Below, in pieces: positions 1-8,395 of a DNA stretch of 64,000 nucleotides. The DNA lies in the NCBI RefSeq assembly GCF_007673235.1, contig NZ_VDZH01000001.1, positions 859,261 to 923,260 of the forward strand, given 5' to 3'. A program made the position numbers and the translations under genes. Origin of the DNA: Curtobacterium pusillum (lineage in GTDB: Bacteria; Actinomycetota; Actinomycetes; Actinomycetales; Microbacteriaceae). The stretch's first letter is position 1. The number at the start of each line of letters is the position of its first letter. The notes below the pieces were generated by a model, which saw nothing but the letters and a program-made list of their open reading frames with translations, ran no database searches and was not told the DNA's origin.

Positions 1-196
1 CGTTCGGGCCACGACGGACCACGAGCAGCGCCGACCCGGAGGGCAGGGCATTGATCGCCTCACGCTCCTCGGCGGACACACCGGACTCGGCGGTCAGCGC
101 CGCGCCCATGTCCATGCTGAAGGTCAGTGTGGTGTCGACCAGCCGCTGCTCAGGGGTCTTCTGACCGTCCGGCTGCGGGACCACTGGTTCTGGCAT
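1..196 (-). CDS. garA: GarA/OdhI-like FHA-domain regulator, N-terminal part (cut by window edge)
   Basis: Starts at ATG 196, preceded by a strong AGGAGGAGG ribosome binding site, and runs off the left edge after about 65 residues. The visible end, LPSGSALLVVRRGPN, closely matches the segment leading into the FHA domain of mycobacterial GarA and corynebacterial OdhI. In those proteins this domain binds and inhibits 2-oxoglutarate dehydrogenase until a threonine pair near the N-terminus is phosphorylated by PknB/PknG-type kinases. A TT pair is present here (VDTTLTF), although the flanking residues differ from the classic ETTSVF motif. The FHA domain itself lies outside the window, so the family call rests on recall of the N-terminal sequence. 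Confidence 0.75.
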   Translation of the reverse strand, partial: MPEPVVPQPDGQKTPEQRLVDTTLTFSMDMGAALTAESGVSAEEREAINALPSGSALLVVRRGPN

Positions 197-343
197 CGTG
201 GACCTCCTCCTCTTGGCGCACCAGCGTATCGGAAACGAGCGTCCGAACGGGAGCCCCGAACGGGGCTGGGGACAACTCGGCAGAACGCGTACAGCGAACG
301 TACCGTGAACACGGAGCCCACGGCAGGGGAGCCGGGATCAAGA

Positions 344-385
344 GGACTGGAGGCGCGGTGCCAGCTGGCACCGCGCCTCCAGTCC
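344..385. repeat. Family A intergenic palindrome, copy 1 (perfect 42-bp)
   Basis: A perfect 21+21 bp palindrome with arms beginning GGACTGGAGGCGCGGTGCCA. It ends one base before the stop codon of the GH18 gene, so on the minus strand it would form a hairpin directly after that gene and probably acts as its terminator or 3' RNA-stabilising structure. Related copies occur near 20024, 27420, 31943, 46042 and 47667. Confidence 0.85.
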
Positions 386-386
386 G

Positions 387-1940
387 TCACTTGGTGACGT
401 CCTCCAGGATCTGCTTGATCTCGGAGTCCTTGAGCTTCACCCAGGGCGAGCCGTCCGGATCGCTCGTGGAGGCCTCGGGGCTCTCCCCCGTGTTCCACCA
501 CTTCGCCTGGTACGGAACACCGTCGAACAGGACCCGCGCGCCGGTGTCGTACTGCTTCGTGCCGGACCAGGCGTCGTACGTGCCGCTCGGCAGGGTGACC
601 TGCTTGACCGGCTTCTCGCCCTTCAGCACCGGACCGACGAGCTGCCACGGCGTCTCGTAGGCGCTCAGCACCGGGTCGTCGGGCAGGTCGCCGGACGTCC
701 ACCACTTCGCCTCGTAGACGTTCTGGTGCCAGACGACCTTCGTGCCCTCGAGGTACGAGGCGTCCGAGCTCCACACCGGGTACGGGCTGGTGGAGGGGTT
801 GTCCGTCGGCTGCACGGTCGCCGAGGGCTCCGCCTTCGTGACGTCCGACGCTGCGGCGACGATCCCGCCGGTGAAGCCCTTGCCGAGGACGTCCGCGTAC
901 AGCACGCCGTTCTGGTCCACACCGGAGCAGGAGTTCGACACCGTCGACAGGTTGACGTAGTTCGAGCCGCACGTGGTGTCCCGGTTGAGCGACCACATCG
1001 ACATCCGACCGAGCCCGCGGTCCCGCGCCCAGGTGTTGAGCTTCTTCGCGTCGGCGAGGGTGAACACCTCGTCCTGGATGTCGTTCTGGCCGATCATCGG
1101 CGTCGCGCCGACCTTGTGCCAGAGCGTCGCGTCGGAGAGCGGGGTCCCGGCGCGCTCGTACAGGACGCCGAGCTGGCGCTGGACCTCCTGCAGGGTCTGC
1201 ACCGAGGCGGAGTACATGCTCTGACTCGCACCCTTGCCCTGGCCGTAGTCCATCGTCATCGCGTTCACACCGGCGAGGTCGACCCCGGCCTTGAGGAACT
1301 GCGCGACCGCGGTCGTGCCGTCGCTCGTCAGCCCGGACGGCGCGGCCGGCAGCGTGAGCCACACGGCGAGCGGGTGGCCCGCTGCCCGGCGCTGCTCCTG
1401 GAGCGCGGCCACCGCGGCGGCCCGACGCTTCCCCGCGTCGTGGTTCGTGAGGTCGTCGCCCTCGACGTCGTAGTCGACCGTGCTGACGTCGTAGCGCTTC
1501 ACGACGGACTCGTACGCGCTCACCAGATCCGAGCCGTTCGTGCACGTCGTGGCGAGCTCGTCGTTCGCCAGGCCACCGAAGGAGACGCCGACCTCCCCCT
1601 TCTGCTGCTGCAGGCGGGCGATGCGACGGTCGAGGTCGAGCGCGTCCGACGCGCCCTGCATCGAGTACGCCGAACCCCAGGTCGGGGTGCAGGCGTCGTC
1701 GTGGTCGGCGACCACGAAGGACAGCATGACGTCGCGGCCCTTGGCGGACTTCACGTCCTCGAACGCGAACGTCGGGGTCGCGGTGACGTCGGTGTAGGCG
1801 GCGAACCAGGACTGCTCGGTCTCGGCGGCCTGGGCGGACTGCCAGCGGTCGAAGCCGACGTACCCGGCGGTGGCGAGGGCGGCGGTGAGCACGACGGCGA
1901 TGCCGACGCGCACCGGGGACAGTCGTCTGGTGGCGGCCAT
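387..1940 (-). CDS. Exported glycoside hydrolase family 18 (chitinase-like) with two C-terminal carbohydrate-binding repeats
   Basis: 517 residues. Residues 10-35 form a single hydrophobic anchor or uncleaved signal, so the protein is exported. The GH18-like domain spans about 45-350 and carries VDYDVEG near residue 155, which keeps the D-x-D-x-E part of the chitinase motif including the acid/base Glu; the first Asp of the usual DxxDxDxE is replaced (STVDYDVE). Two repeats of about 50 residues at the C-terminus, each with YEAKWW or YQAKWW followed by TG/SG and a conserved PW, resemble CBM5/12 chitin-binding modules. Its ATG overlaps the stop of the upstream GT2 gene by one base (TGATG), so the two are translationally coupled. 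The substrate is probably a GlcNAc-type polymer, possibly the product of that synthase. Confidence 0.85.
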   Translation of the reverse strand: MAATRRLSPVRVGIAVVLTAALATAGYVGFDRWQSAQAAETEQSWFAAYTDVTATPTFAFEDVKSAKGRDVMLSFVVADHDDACTPTWGSAYSMQGASDALDLDRRIARLQQQKGEVGVSFGGLANDELATTCTNGSDLVSAYESVVKRYDVSTVDYDVEGDDLTNHDAGKRRAAAVAALQEQRRAAGHPLAVWLTLPAAPSGLTSDGTTAVAQFLKAGVDLAGVNAMTMDYGQGKGASQSMYSASVQTLQEVQRQLGVLYERAGTPLSDATLWHKVGATPMIGQNDIQDEVFTLADAKKLNTWARDRGLGRMSMWSLNRDTTCGSNYVNLSTVSNSCSGVDQNGVLYADVLGKGFTGGIVAAASDVTKAEPSATVQPTDNPSTSPYPVWSSDASYLEGTKVVWHQNVYEAKWWTSGDLPDDPVLSAYETPWQLVGPVLKGEKPVKQVTLPSGTYDAWSGTKQYDTGARVLFDGVPYQAKWWNTGESPEASTSDPDGSPWVKLKDSEIKQILEDVTK

Positions 1941-4342
1941 CAGGCGGCGCTCCGTTCATCCGTGGTGGTCGTGGGGATCGACGTGGTCACGACGGCAGCC
2001 CCGACGACGTCCGCGTGGTGCCGGACCGGCATCGTCTTCCCGCGGTGCCCGAAGTACAGGACGGCGCGCCAGTCCTCGGTGACGGGTTCCGCTTCGGGCA
2101 GCAGCCCCTTGCGGGCGCGCTTGCGTTCGGTCCGTGCCGCGTTAGTCGCCGACCGTCGCGCCGCTCGTGCGGACGGGTCGTAGTACATCCACTTCGTGGC
2201 CCACAGCCACACGTCGACGACCGAGTTCCAGATCCCGATGTAGGCGACGATCGCGTACAGGGCGAGCACGGCGTTGAAGGCGGCGAACACCGCGTTGCCC
2301 CAGTTCTGCGCCCCGTAGTCACGCACGAACGTGAACACCGAGAAGACGACCATGGCGTACGGCGCGAGGACGTACAGCGCCGGCGACGCCGTGCGGTCCC
2401 GGACCTTCGGCGTGCGGGCGAACGGGATCTTCTTCGCCGTGAGCGCCTGCTGGATGCTCTTCAGGACACCGGCGACGTTCACCGGCATGAGGATGAGGTT
2501 GAACCCGTAGATGCGGAACACGTCCGTGCGCTTGTACCCGCAGTACTTGAGGTCGCTCGACAGGAGCCAGAAGTACGGCAGGGCGGCGAGGAGCACCATC
2601 GGGCTGAGCAGCCGCGAGTCGTACGGGTAGGCCAGCAGGAAGATCAGGCCGAAGGACGCCCAGGCGATCGACGCCATGTAGTTGACGCGCAGGGACATCT
2701 CGACGATGCCGACCCGCTCCCCGCGGGCACGACGCTCGCGGACCTGGCGGATGTACTTCGGCAGGATGAGCAGCCCGCCGTTGGCCCAACGACGGCGCTG
2801 GACGATGAGCGAGCCGAAGTCCGGCGGGGTCGCGCTGTAGGACAGGCGCTCGGGGTAGTTCACGAGCGTCCAGCCGTGCATGCCGAGGTCGACGCTCGAC
2901 TCGGTGTCCTCGATGACCGTGCGGTCCTGCACGTAGCGCTTCACCTCGAAGCCGCCGACGGTCTCGACCTCCTCGATGTCGCGGAGCGCCCGGGTGCGGA
3001 TGACCGCGTTCGCGCCGACCCAGAAGGTCGCGTTGTGGCGGGACATGCCCTGGTGGAGGATGTGCTGGATGTCCGTGGTGGCACCGGCGAGCCGCTCGAT
3101 GCGGGTGGCCGCGCCGCGGAACGACGAGTACGGCGTCTGCGTCACGGCGACGCGGGCGTTCTCCGGCTGCTCGAGGAAGTAGACCAGGCGCAGGCAGTAG
3201 TCGCGCAGCAGGACCGAGTCGGCGTCGAGCGTCAGGATGTAGTCGGACGAGGGGACCACCAGGTCGGCGACCGCTGGGTCGGACACGGTGCGCAGGATGG
3301 TGCCGGACGCGGTCTCCTCGAACGCGTAGGAACCGCCGAGCAGCCCGATGTAGGCGTTGAGGTTCATCGCCTTGTTCGCCTCGTCGGAGAGGTTAGCGTA
3401 CCGCTTCCGCTCGAAGGTCGTGATCTCGGCGGTGAACGTCCACGCCAGGCGACGCTGCAGTTCGAGCGCGCGGGCGGAGGTGATCTCACTGAAGGACTCC
3501 CCCGCGTCGACGGCGTCGACGATCGCGGCCTCCAGCGCCTCGGAGGTCAGGCGGAACTCGTCGGCGAGCCCGATCAGGACCTGGTCGTGGAAGAAGTGGT
3601 CCACGTGGTCGCGGACCTCGTGCTCACGGGCGTGGCGGCGGAGCCAGGCATCGGCCCAGCGGTGGTGCTCGACGAGGTTGCGCAGGCCGTCGACGCTCGC
3701 GAACGGTGCCGCGGCGGCCTCGACCTCGGCGGAGAGCAGGGCCTCCTGGAAGCGCTGCGACGGCGCCGCGAGCTGGTTCTGGATCGTGGTGGCGACCGCA
3801 CGGGTCCGCTCGAGCTTGTCGAGGGTCTCCGGGTCGGTCGGGAAGGGGTTGTCGTCGACGAGCAGCACGACGCGCAGCGAGGGGTACTCCTGCAGCGCGG
3901 CCGACCACAGCGTGGTGGCGACGACGTCGGGCTCCTCGGCGTAGCTCGGCACGAGGACCGTCATCGGCGACTCGTGGCCCTCGGCGAAGTGCCGGTCGAG
4001 CTCGGCGCGCGGGACCCGGACGTGGGTCGCGAACCGCTCCATCGCACCCTGGCGGGCGACCAGGTGCATGAGCGCGGAGAAGGTCAGGAACGTGACGACG
4101 ACCAGGTACGAGATCGCCTCGGTGGTGAAGCGGAAGCTCTCGGCGCCGTAGTCCAGGAACTGGCGGATCACGGTGTACACGACGTAGGCGAGCCAGAACG
4201 CGATCGTCAGGATGATCGCGACGCGGCCGGAGACGAGCTTCCGGTCGGAGGGGCGTTCGTGCAGGGTGTCGAGCGGGCGGGTACGACGCTCGGAACCCCA
4301 CTGGCGACGGCGCGCGGGAGCGCCGTCATGCAGTTCGGGCAT
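1940..4342 (-). CDS. Membrane GT2 glycosyltransferase (cellulose/chitin synthase-like)
   Basis: 800 residues from ATG 4342, chosen over longer in-frame options because AAGGA lies 8 nt upstream and the preceding residues have no coding character. Two membrane helices (about residues 45-105) precede a cytoplasmic GT-A domain. Visible motifs are TLDADSV (DxD, about residue 373), RTVIEDTESS (catalytic ED region) and QRRRW (QxxRW, about residue 517), the hallmark of processive beta-glycosyltransferases. Several more helices follow (about 550-760). An extended helical insert between the first two catalytic blocks makes it longer than a minimal synthase. Coupled by TGATG to the exported GH18 enzyme, which suggests synthesis and trimming of an extracellular polysaccharide. 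The polymer identity cannot be read from sequence. Confidence 0.9.
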   Translation of the reverse strand: MPELHDGAPARRRQWGSERRTRPLDTLHERPSDRKLVSGRVAIILTIAFWLAYVVYTVIRQFLDYGAESFRFTTEAISYLVVVTFLTFSALMHLVARQGAMERFATHVRVPRAELDRHFAEGHESPMTVLVPSYAEEPDVVATTLWSAALQEYPSLRVVLLVDDNPFPTDPETLDKLERTRAVATTIQNQLAAPSQRFQEALLSAEVEAAAAPFASVDGLRNLVEHHRWADAWLRRHAREHEVRDHVDHFFHDQVLIGLADEFRLTSEALEAAIVDAVDAGESFSEITSARALELQRRLAWTFTAEITTFERKRYANLSDEANKAMNLNAYIGLLGGSYAFEETASGTILRTVSDPAVADLVVPSSDYILTLDADSVLLRDYCLRLVYFLEQPENARVAVTQTPYSSFRGAATRIERLAGATTDIQHILHQGMSRHNATFWVGANAVIRTRALRDIEEVETVGGFEVKRYVQDRTVIEDTESSVDLGMHGWTLVNYPERLSYSATPPDFGSLIVQRRRWANGGLLILPKYIRQVRERRARGERVGIVEMSLRVNYMASIAWASFGLIFLLAYPYDSRLLSPMVLLAALPYFWLLSSDLKYCGYKRTDVFRIYGFNLILMPVNVAGVLKSIQQALTAKKIPFARTPKVRDRTASPALYVLAPYAMVVFSVFTFVRDYGAQNWGNAVFAAFNAVLALYAIVAYIGIWNSVVDVWLWATKWMYYDPSARAARRSATNAARTERKRARKGLLPEAEPVTEDWRAVLYFGHRGKTMPVRHHADVVGAAVVTTSIPTTTTDERSAA

Positions 4343-4724
4343 GACAGTCCTTCGTTCCGCTGGACCAGCGCGCCATCGGGTCGGGCACTGTCGGGGAGTC
4401 CGTGCGGTCGACTCCGAACGTATGGGGACAGACCGAACGGTGCAGACACCCGGACGGGGGGTTTTGGGCGTGCCGTGCGGGAAACCGCACGATGTTGCGG
4501 GGCGCACGTCCGGCGCGTGTCGCTGCCGGTCGCGCGGGTGCGGTCGTGCGGGTGGTCCGGGCGTTCTGCCTGGAGGCACGGCTCGGCTCCGCCCCGCCGG
4601 TCGCGTCGGTCGGGTCGGTCGCGCAACACGCCGCTCACGTCCCCCGAGGGCGCACGAACTGCCGCCCCGCGGGCTCGCGGGCGGCAGAACGCGCGACCTC
4701 GGGCATCCTCGGGCGGCCGGACGG
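4343..4724. other. Gene-free interval with a terminator-like hairpin and a family A half-element
   Basis: No credible gene. Positions 4659-4687 form a stem (CTGCCGCCCCGCG / CGCGGGCGGCAG, 4-nt loop, one bulge) about 40 nt after the stop of the fecCD gene on the minus strand, a plausible terminator for that operon. Around 4562 a GCCTGGAGGCACGG half-element resembles one arm of the family A palindrome. The part next to 4342 should hold the GT2 promoter, but no clear hexamers are visible. Confidence 0.6.
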
Positions 4725-5720
4725 TCAGCGGCCGCGGGCGAGGAGCCAGAGCAGGTACGGCGCGCCGATGACACCCGTCACGACGCCGACCGGCAGCGCG
4801 TTGCCCGGGATCGCGAACTGCGCGATGAGGTCGCTCGCGAGGGTGATCGCCGCACCGACCGCGGCCGTCGGACCGAGTGCGACCCGGCCTCCCCCGACGA
4901 GCCGGCGGGCGATCGGCGCCGCCATCAGTGCGACGAACGACACCGGTCCCGCGGTCGCCACGGCCGCAGCCGTCAGGCACACCGCCGTGAGCAGGAGCAG
5001 GACCTTCGCCCGGTTCGGCCGCAGCCCGAGCCCGGAGGCGACCTCGTCCCCGAGGGTCAGGACGGTGAGCCGCGGGGACTGCAGGAGCGCGAGCGCCATG
5101 AGCACCACGAACGCGACCGCGAGGACGCCGACGAGGTTCCGGTCGACGGCGTTCAGGCTGCCGGAGAGCCAGAGGAGCGCGGTCCCGGCCTGGGTGACGG
5201 TGCCGCTGGTGAGCATCCACCCGGTGATGCTCAGGCAGATCGCGGCGACGCCGATGCCCACGAGGACGACCCGGTTGCCGGTGATCCCCCGCCGCCACGC
5301 GAGTCCGGCGATGACGAGCGACACCACCAGGGCGCCGACGAGCACCACCGAGAACAGGGTCCCGCCGCTGGCACCGAACAGCACGATCGCGGTCAGCCCC
5401 GACGCGCTCGCACCCGAGGTGATGCCGATGACGTCCGGGCTCGCGATCGGGTTCCGGACGACGCTCTGCACGATGCCCCCGGCGACGGCGAGCGAGGCGC
5501 CGACGAGGATCGCGCCGAACACCCGGGGCCCTCGGAGCTGCCCGATGACGAAGTCCGAGATCGTGTCGCCGTGCCCGACCAGCGCACCGGCGACCTGCAC
5601 GGGCGACAGCGGGATCTCGCCGACCCCGAGGCCGACGAGCACGAGGGCGACCAGCAGCACGAGCGCGGCGACGAGGACGAGGAACTCGCGGCGCACCGCG
5701 GTGACCCGGACGCGGCTCAC
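4725..5720 (-). CDS. FecCD-family iron-siderophore ABC transporter permease (second subunit)
   Basis: 331 residues, mostly hydrophobic with about nine to ten predicted helices, typical of BtuC/FecCD permeases. The VRNPIASPDVIGITSGA segment is the conserved family signature that contacts the ATPase. Start is GTG 5720, overlapping the upstream permease stop by four bases (GTGA), so the two are made together as a heterodimeric channel. It imports ferric-siderophore across the cytoplasmic membrane. No substrate-binding protein or ATPase gene is adjacent, so those subunits must be encoded elsewhere. Confidence 0.92.
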   Translation of the reverse strand: MSRVRVTAVRREFLVLVAALVLLVALVLVGLGVGEIPLSPVQVAGALVGHGDTISDFVIGQLRGPRVFGAILVGASLAVAGGIVQSVVRNPIASPDVIGITSGASASGLTAIVLFGASGGTLFSVVLVGALVVSLVIAGLAWRRGITGNRVVLVGIGVAAICLSITGWMLTSGTVTQAGTALLWLSGSLNAVDRNLVGVLAVAFVVLMALALLQSPRLTVLTLGDEVASGLGLRPNRAKVLLLLTAVCLTAAAVATAGPVSFVALMAAPIARRLVGGGRVALGPTAAVGAAITLASDLIAQFAIPGNALPVGVVTGVIGAPYLLWLLARGR

Positions 5721-6751
5721 AGGCCCTTCACCGCCCGCGAGCGCACGAGCCAGATGAACACCGGGGCACCGATGAGGGCGGTGACGATGCCGACCTGCAG
5801 CTCCCCCGGGTACGCCACGACCCGTCCGATGACGTCGGCCACGAGGAGCAGCGCCGGCGACACGATGGCGGAGAGCAGGATCGTCCAGCGGTGGTCCGGC
5901 CCGCTCAGGCGCCGGACGGCGTGCGGGACGGCGAGGCCGATGAACGCGATCGGTCCGGCGGCGGCGACGGCCGACCCGGCGAGCAGGACGGTGACGACGC
6001 CCCCGATCGCGCGGACCAGCACGACCCGCTGCCCGAGCGACGCGGCGAGTTCGTCGCCGAGTGCGAGCGTGTTGAGCGACCGACCGAGGGCGAACGCGAT
6101 CGCCAGACCGACGAGGACGGGGACGGTGATGACACCCGCGGTGCCGAGGTCCTTCCCCGCGAGCGCACCGACCTGCCAGAACCGCAGCTGGTCGAGCAGG
6201 CTCTGGCTCGTCACGAGCACGGCGGTGGTGATAGACGACAGTGCGGCGGCCACCACGGCACCGGCCAGGGCGAGACCGACCGGTGAGAGTCCGCGACGGG
6301 CGACGGCCGCGATCCCGTAGACGAGGAGTGCCGCCAGGGCAGCTCCGACGAACGCGAACGGCAGGTACGCCGCGGTGCCGCTGACGCCGAAGAGCGCGAT
6401 CCCGGCGACGACCGCCAGGGTCGCCCCGGAGTTGATGCCGAGCACGCTGGGGTCGGCGAGGGGGTTGCGCGTGACGCCCTGCATGACCGCCCCGGCGACC
6501 CCGAGGGCCGATCCGGCGAGGAGCCCGACGACCGTGCGGGGCACCCGGTTCCCGAGGACGATGAGCCCGATCTCGTCGTTGCGGCCCGGGTGCAGGACGG
6601 TGTCGAGCACGGTCCCGAGCGGGATCGGCCGGGACCCGAACGCCACGGAGAGCGCCACCGCCACGGCGAGGACGACCACCGCCAGCACGGTCGCGCCGAC
6701 GAGGCGGGACGCGGAGCTGGGCGCGGGAGGGGTGGGCGACGACGAACGCAT
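5717..6751 (-). CDS. FecCD-family iron-siderophore ABC transporter permease (first subunit)
   Basis: 344 residues from ATG 6751. Family signature TRNPLADPSVLGINSGA at about residue 90 and ten hydrophobic segments. A longer in-frame reading from TTG 6802 exists, but it would cross the DtxR-like box; ATG 6751 lies directly behind that box without a Shine-Dalgarno sequence, which would fit a very short or leaderless transcript. First gene of a two-permease operon (GTGA overlap with the next gene). The iron box suggests induction on iron starvation. Confidence 0.92.
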   Translation of the reverse strand: MRSSSPTPPAPSSASRLVGATVLAVVVLAVAVALSVAFGSRPIPLGTVLDTVLHPGRNDEIGLIVLGNRVPRTVVGLLAGSALGVAGAVMQGVTRNPLADPSVLGINSGATLAVVAGIALFGVSGTAAYLPFAFVGAALAALLVYGIAAVARRGLSPVGLALAGAVVAAALSSITTAVLVTSQSLLDQLRFWQVGALAGKDLGTAGVITVPVLVGLAIAFALGRSLNTLALGDELAASLGQRVVLVRAIGGVVTVLLAGSAVAAAGPIAFIGLAVPHAVRRLSGPDHRWTILLSAIVSPALLLVADVIGRVVAYPGELQVGIVTALIGAPVFIWLVRSRAVKGL

Positions 6752-6752
6752 G

Positions 6753-6771
6753 GGAAGTAAGGCAACCCTAA
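6753..6771 (-). promoter_or_regulatory. DtxR/IdeR-type iron box upstream of the fecCD operon
   Basis: Read on the minus strand, TTAGGGTTGCCTTACTTCC matches 14 of 19 positions of the actinobacterial DtxR consensus TWAGGTWAGSCTWACCTWA. It ends two bases before the start codon of the first permease gene, a place where iron-loaded DtxR would block transcription. The match was scored by eye. Confidence 0.65.
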
Positions 6772-6910
6772 CGGACGACCTCGTACGGCGACCCCCGAGC
6801 AAGCCGTGAGCAGCCGCAGGGTCCGTTCATAGGTTCGTCATGGGAACCGGGCTTGTACTCGTAGCCATCGACACCCGACCGGGTCGTCGAGGGACGACCG
6901 GAGAGCACCG

Positions 6911-8395
6911 ATGAACGAGACCCCGAACCCCGCTGCCGACGAGAACGGCACCGCCCGCACCGACGCTGCGCAGCCGCAGGCCGGGGCGACGTGGGAGGCA
7001 CCGCACGCCGACCCGTCGACCCTCCGCTCGGCGTACGCCTTCGACGGCAGCGGCCCGTACCTCTACGGCCCGGACGGCTCCGGCCCCTACGGGTACACAC
7101 CGGACGGCCGCGGTCCGTTCCTGATCGGCAGCCCGGTGCTCCCCGGCTTCCAGCACGGCTGGGCGCACGGCGCCGCGACCGCGAACCACGCCGCGGCGAA
7201 CCACGGCGCAGCGAATCACGGTACGAAGCGCCCCCGGCGGCTCGGGCTGATGATCGGCTCCGGCATCGCCGCCCTCGCGATCGTCGGTGCCGCGGGCGGG
7301 ACGGCGCTCGGGCTCTCCACGCAGAGCACGACCACCACCTCCAGCCAGTCGCAGGGCACCACGACCCTGCCGGACACCGGCTCCGGCACGGACAGCGGCA
7401 GCGGCACGAACGGCTTCACGGTCCCCGGCGACGGCACCGGGAGCAGTGACGGCAGCACCGGATCGAGCACCGAGTCGGCGGCGACCGCGGCGACGAGCGC
7501 CCAGAAGAAGGGCGTCGTGACGATCAACACCGTCCTCAACTACGACGAGTCCTCGCAGGCGGCCGGCACCGGCATGATCCTCAGCTCGGACGGCACCGTC
7601 CTGACGAACAACCACGTGATCCAGGGCGCGACGAGCATCACCGTCACCGACGAGACCACCGGCAAGGAGTACAAGGCGGACGTCGTCGGGACGGACGCCA
7701 CGAACGACGTCGCCGTGCTGAAGCTCGAGGGTGCGTCGGGCCTGTCCACCGTGACGCTCGACGACGACGGCGAGCCGAGCACCGGCGACACCGTGACCGA
7801 CGTCGGCAACGCGGAGGGCACGGGCAACCTCGTCGCCGCCGAGGGTTCCGTGACCGCGACCGACCAGGACATCCAGGTGCAGAGCGAGTCCGGCACCGGC
7901 ACCGAGTCGCTGACCGGCCTCATCGAGATCGCCGCGAACATCGTCTCGGGCGACTCGGGCGGTCCGGTCCTCGACAGTGAGGGCGAGGTCGTCGGCATGG
8001 CGACCGCGGCGTCCTCCGGTTCGGCGAACGTCACCGGGTACGCGATCCCGATCACGACGGCGAAGTCGATCGCGGACAAGATCCTCGCGGGCGAGTCCTC
8101 GTCGACGATCACCATCGGCCTGCCGGCGTTCCTCGGGGTCGAGGTCAGCGGCACGGCCACCACCGGCGGCGTCGCGGTCGCCGGCACCGTCGAGGGTTCG
8201 GGTGCCGCGAGCGCCGGACTCGCCGCGGGCGACACGATCACGAGCATCGACGGCACCGCCGTGACGAGCTCGGACGCCCTCACCTCGGCGATCCAGTCGC
8301 ACTCCGTCGGCGACAAGGTGACGGTCGGCTACACCGACAGCACCGGCGCCGCGAAGACCGTGACGGTCACCCTGACCGCCGGCCCCGCCGCCTAA
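6911..8395 (+). CDS. Membrane-anchored HtrA/DegP-like S1C serine protease with PDZ domain
   Basis: 494 residues. A Gly/Tyr/Pro-rich cytoplasmic N-terminus (about 1-110) precedes one membrane helix (about 113-133), a Ser/Thr/Gly linker, a trypsin-fold protease domain and a C-terminal PDZ domain (about 400-490). The triad is visible: His235 in TNNHV, Asp266 in TNDVAVL, Ser349 in GDSGGPV. Such proteins degrade or refold damaged extracytoplasmic proteins. GGAGAG lies 5-10 nt before the ATG. It converges with the next gene: the two stop codons overlap in the four bases CTAA. Confidence 0.92.
   Translation: MNETPNPAADENGTARTDAAQPQAGATWEAPHADPSTLRSAYAFDGSGPYLYGPDGSGPYGYTPDGRGPFLIGSPVLPGFQHGWAHGAATANHAAANHGAANHGTKRPRRLGLMIGSGIAALAIVGAAGGTALGLSTQSTTTTSSQSQGTTTLPDTGSGTDSGSGTNGFTVPGDGTGSSDGSTGSSTESAATAATSAQKKGVVTINTVLNYDESSQAAGTGMILSSDGTVLTNNHVIQGATSITVTDETTGKEYKADVVGTDATNDVAVLKLEGASGLSTVTLDDDGEPSTGDTVTDVGNAEGTGNLVAAEGSVTATDQDIQVQSESGTGTESLTGLIEIAANIVSGDSGGPVLDSEGEVVGMATAASSGSANVTGYAIPITTAKSIADKILAGESSSTITIGLPAFLGVEVSGTATTGGVAVAGTVEGSGAASAGLAAGDTITSIDGTAVTSSDALTSAIQSHSVGDKVTVGYTDSTGAAKTVTVTLTAGPAA

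Noticed and set aside
2015..4771. Plus-strand 918-codon frame antisense to the GT2 gene
   Set aside because: No motifs, Arg/Val/Asp-biased composition typical of antisense frames; the GT2 gene has clear family motifs.
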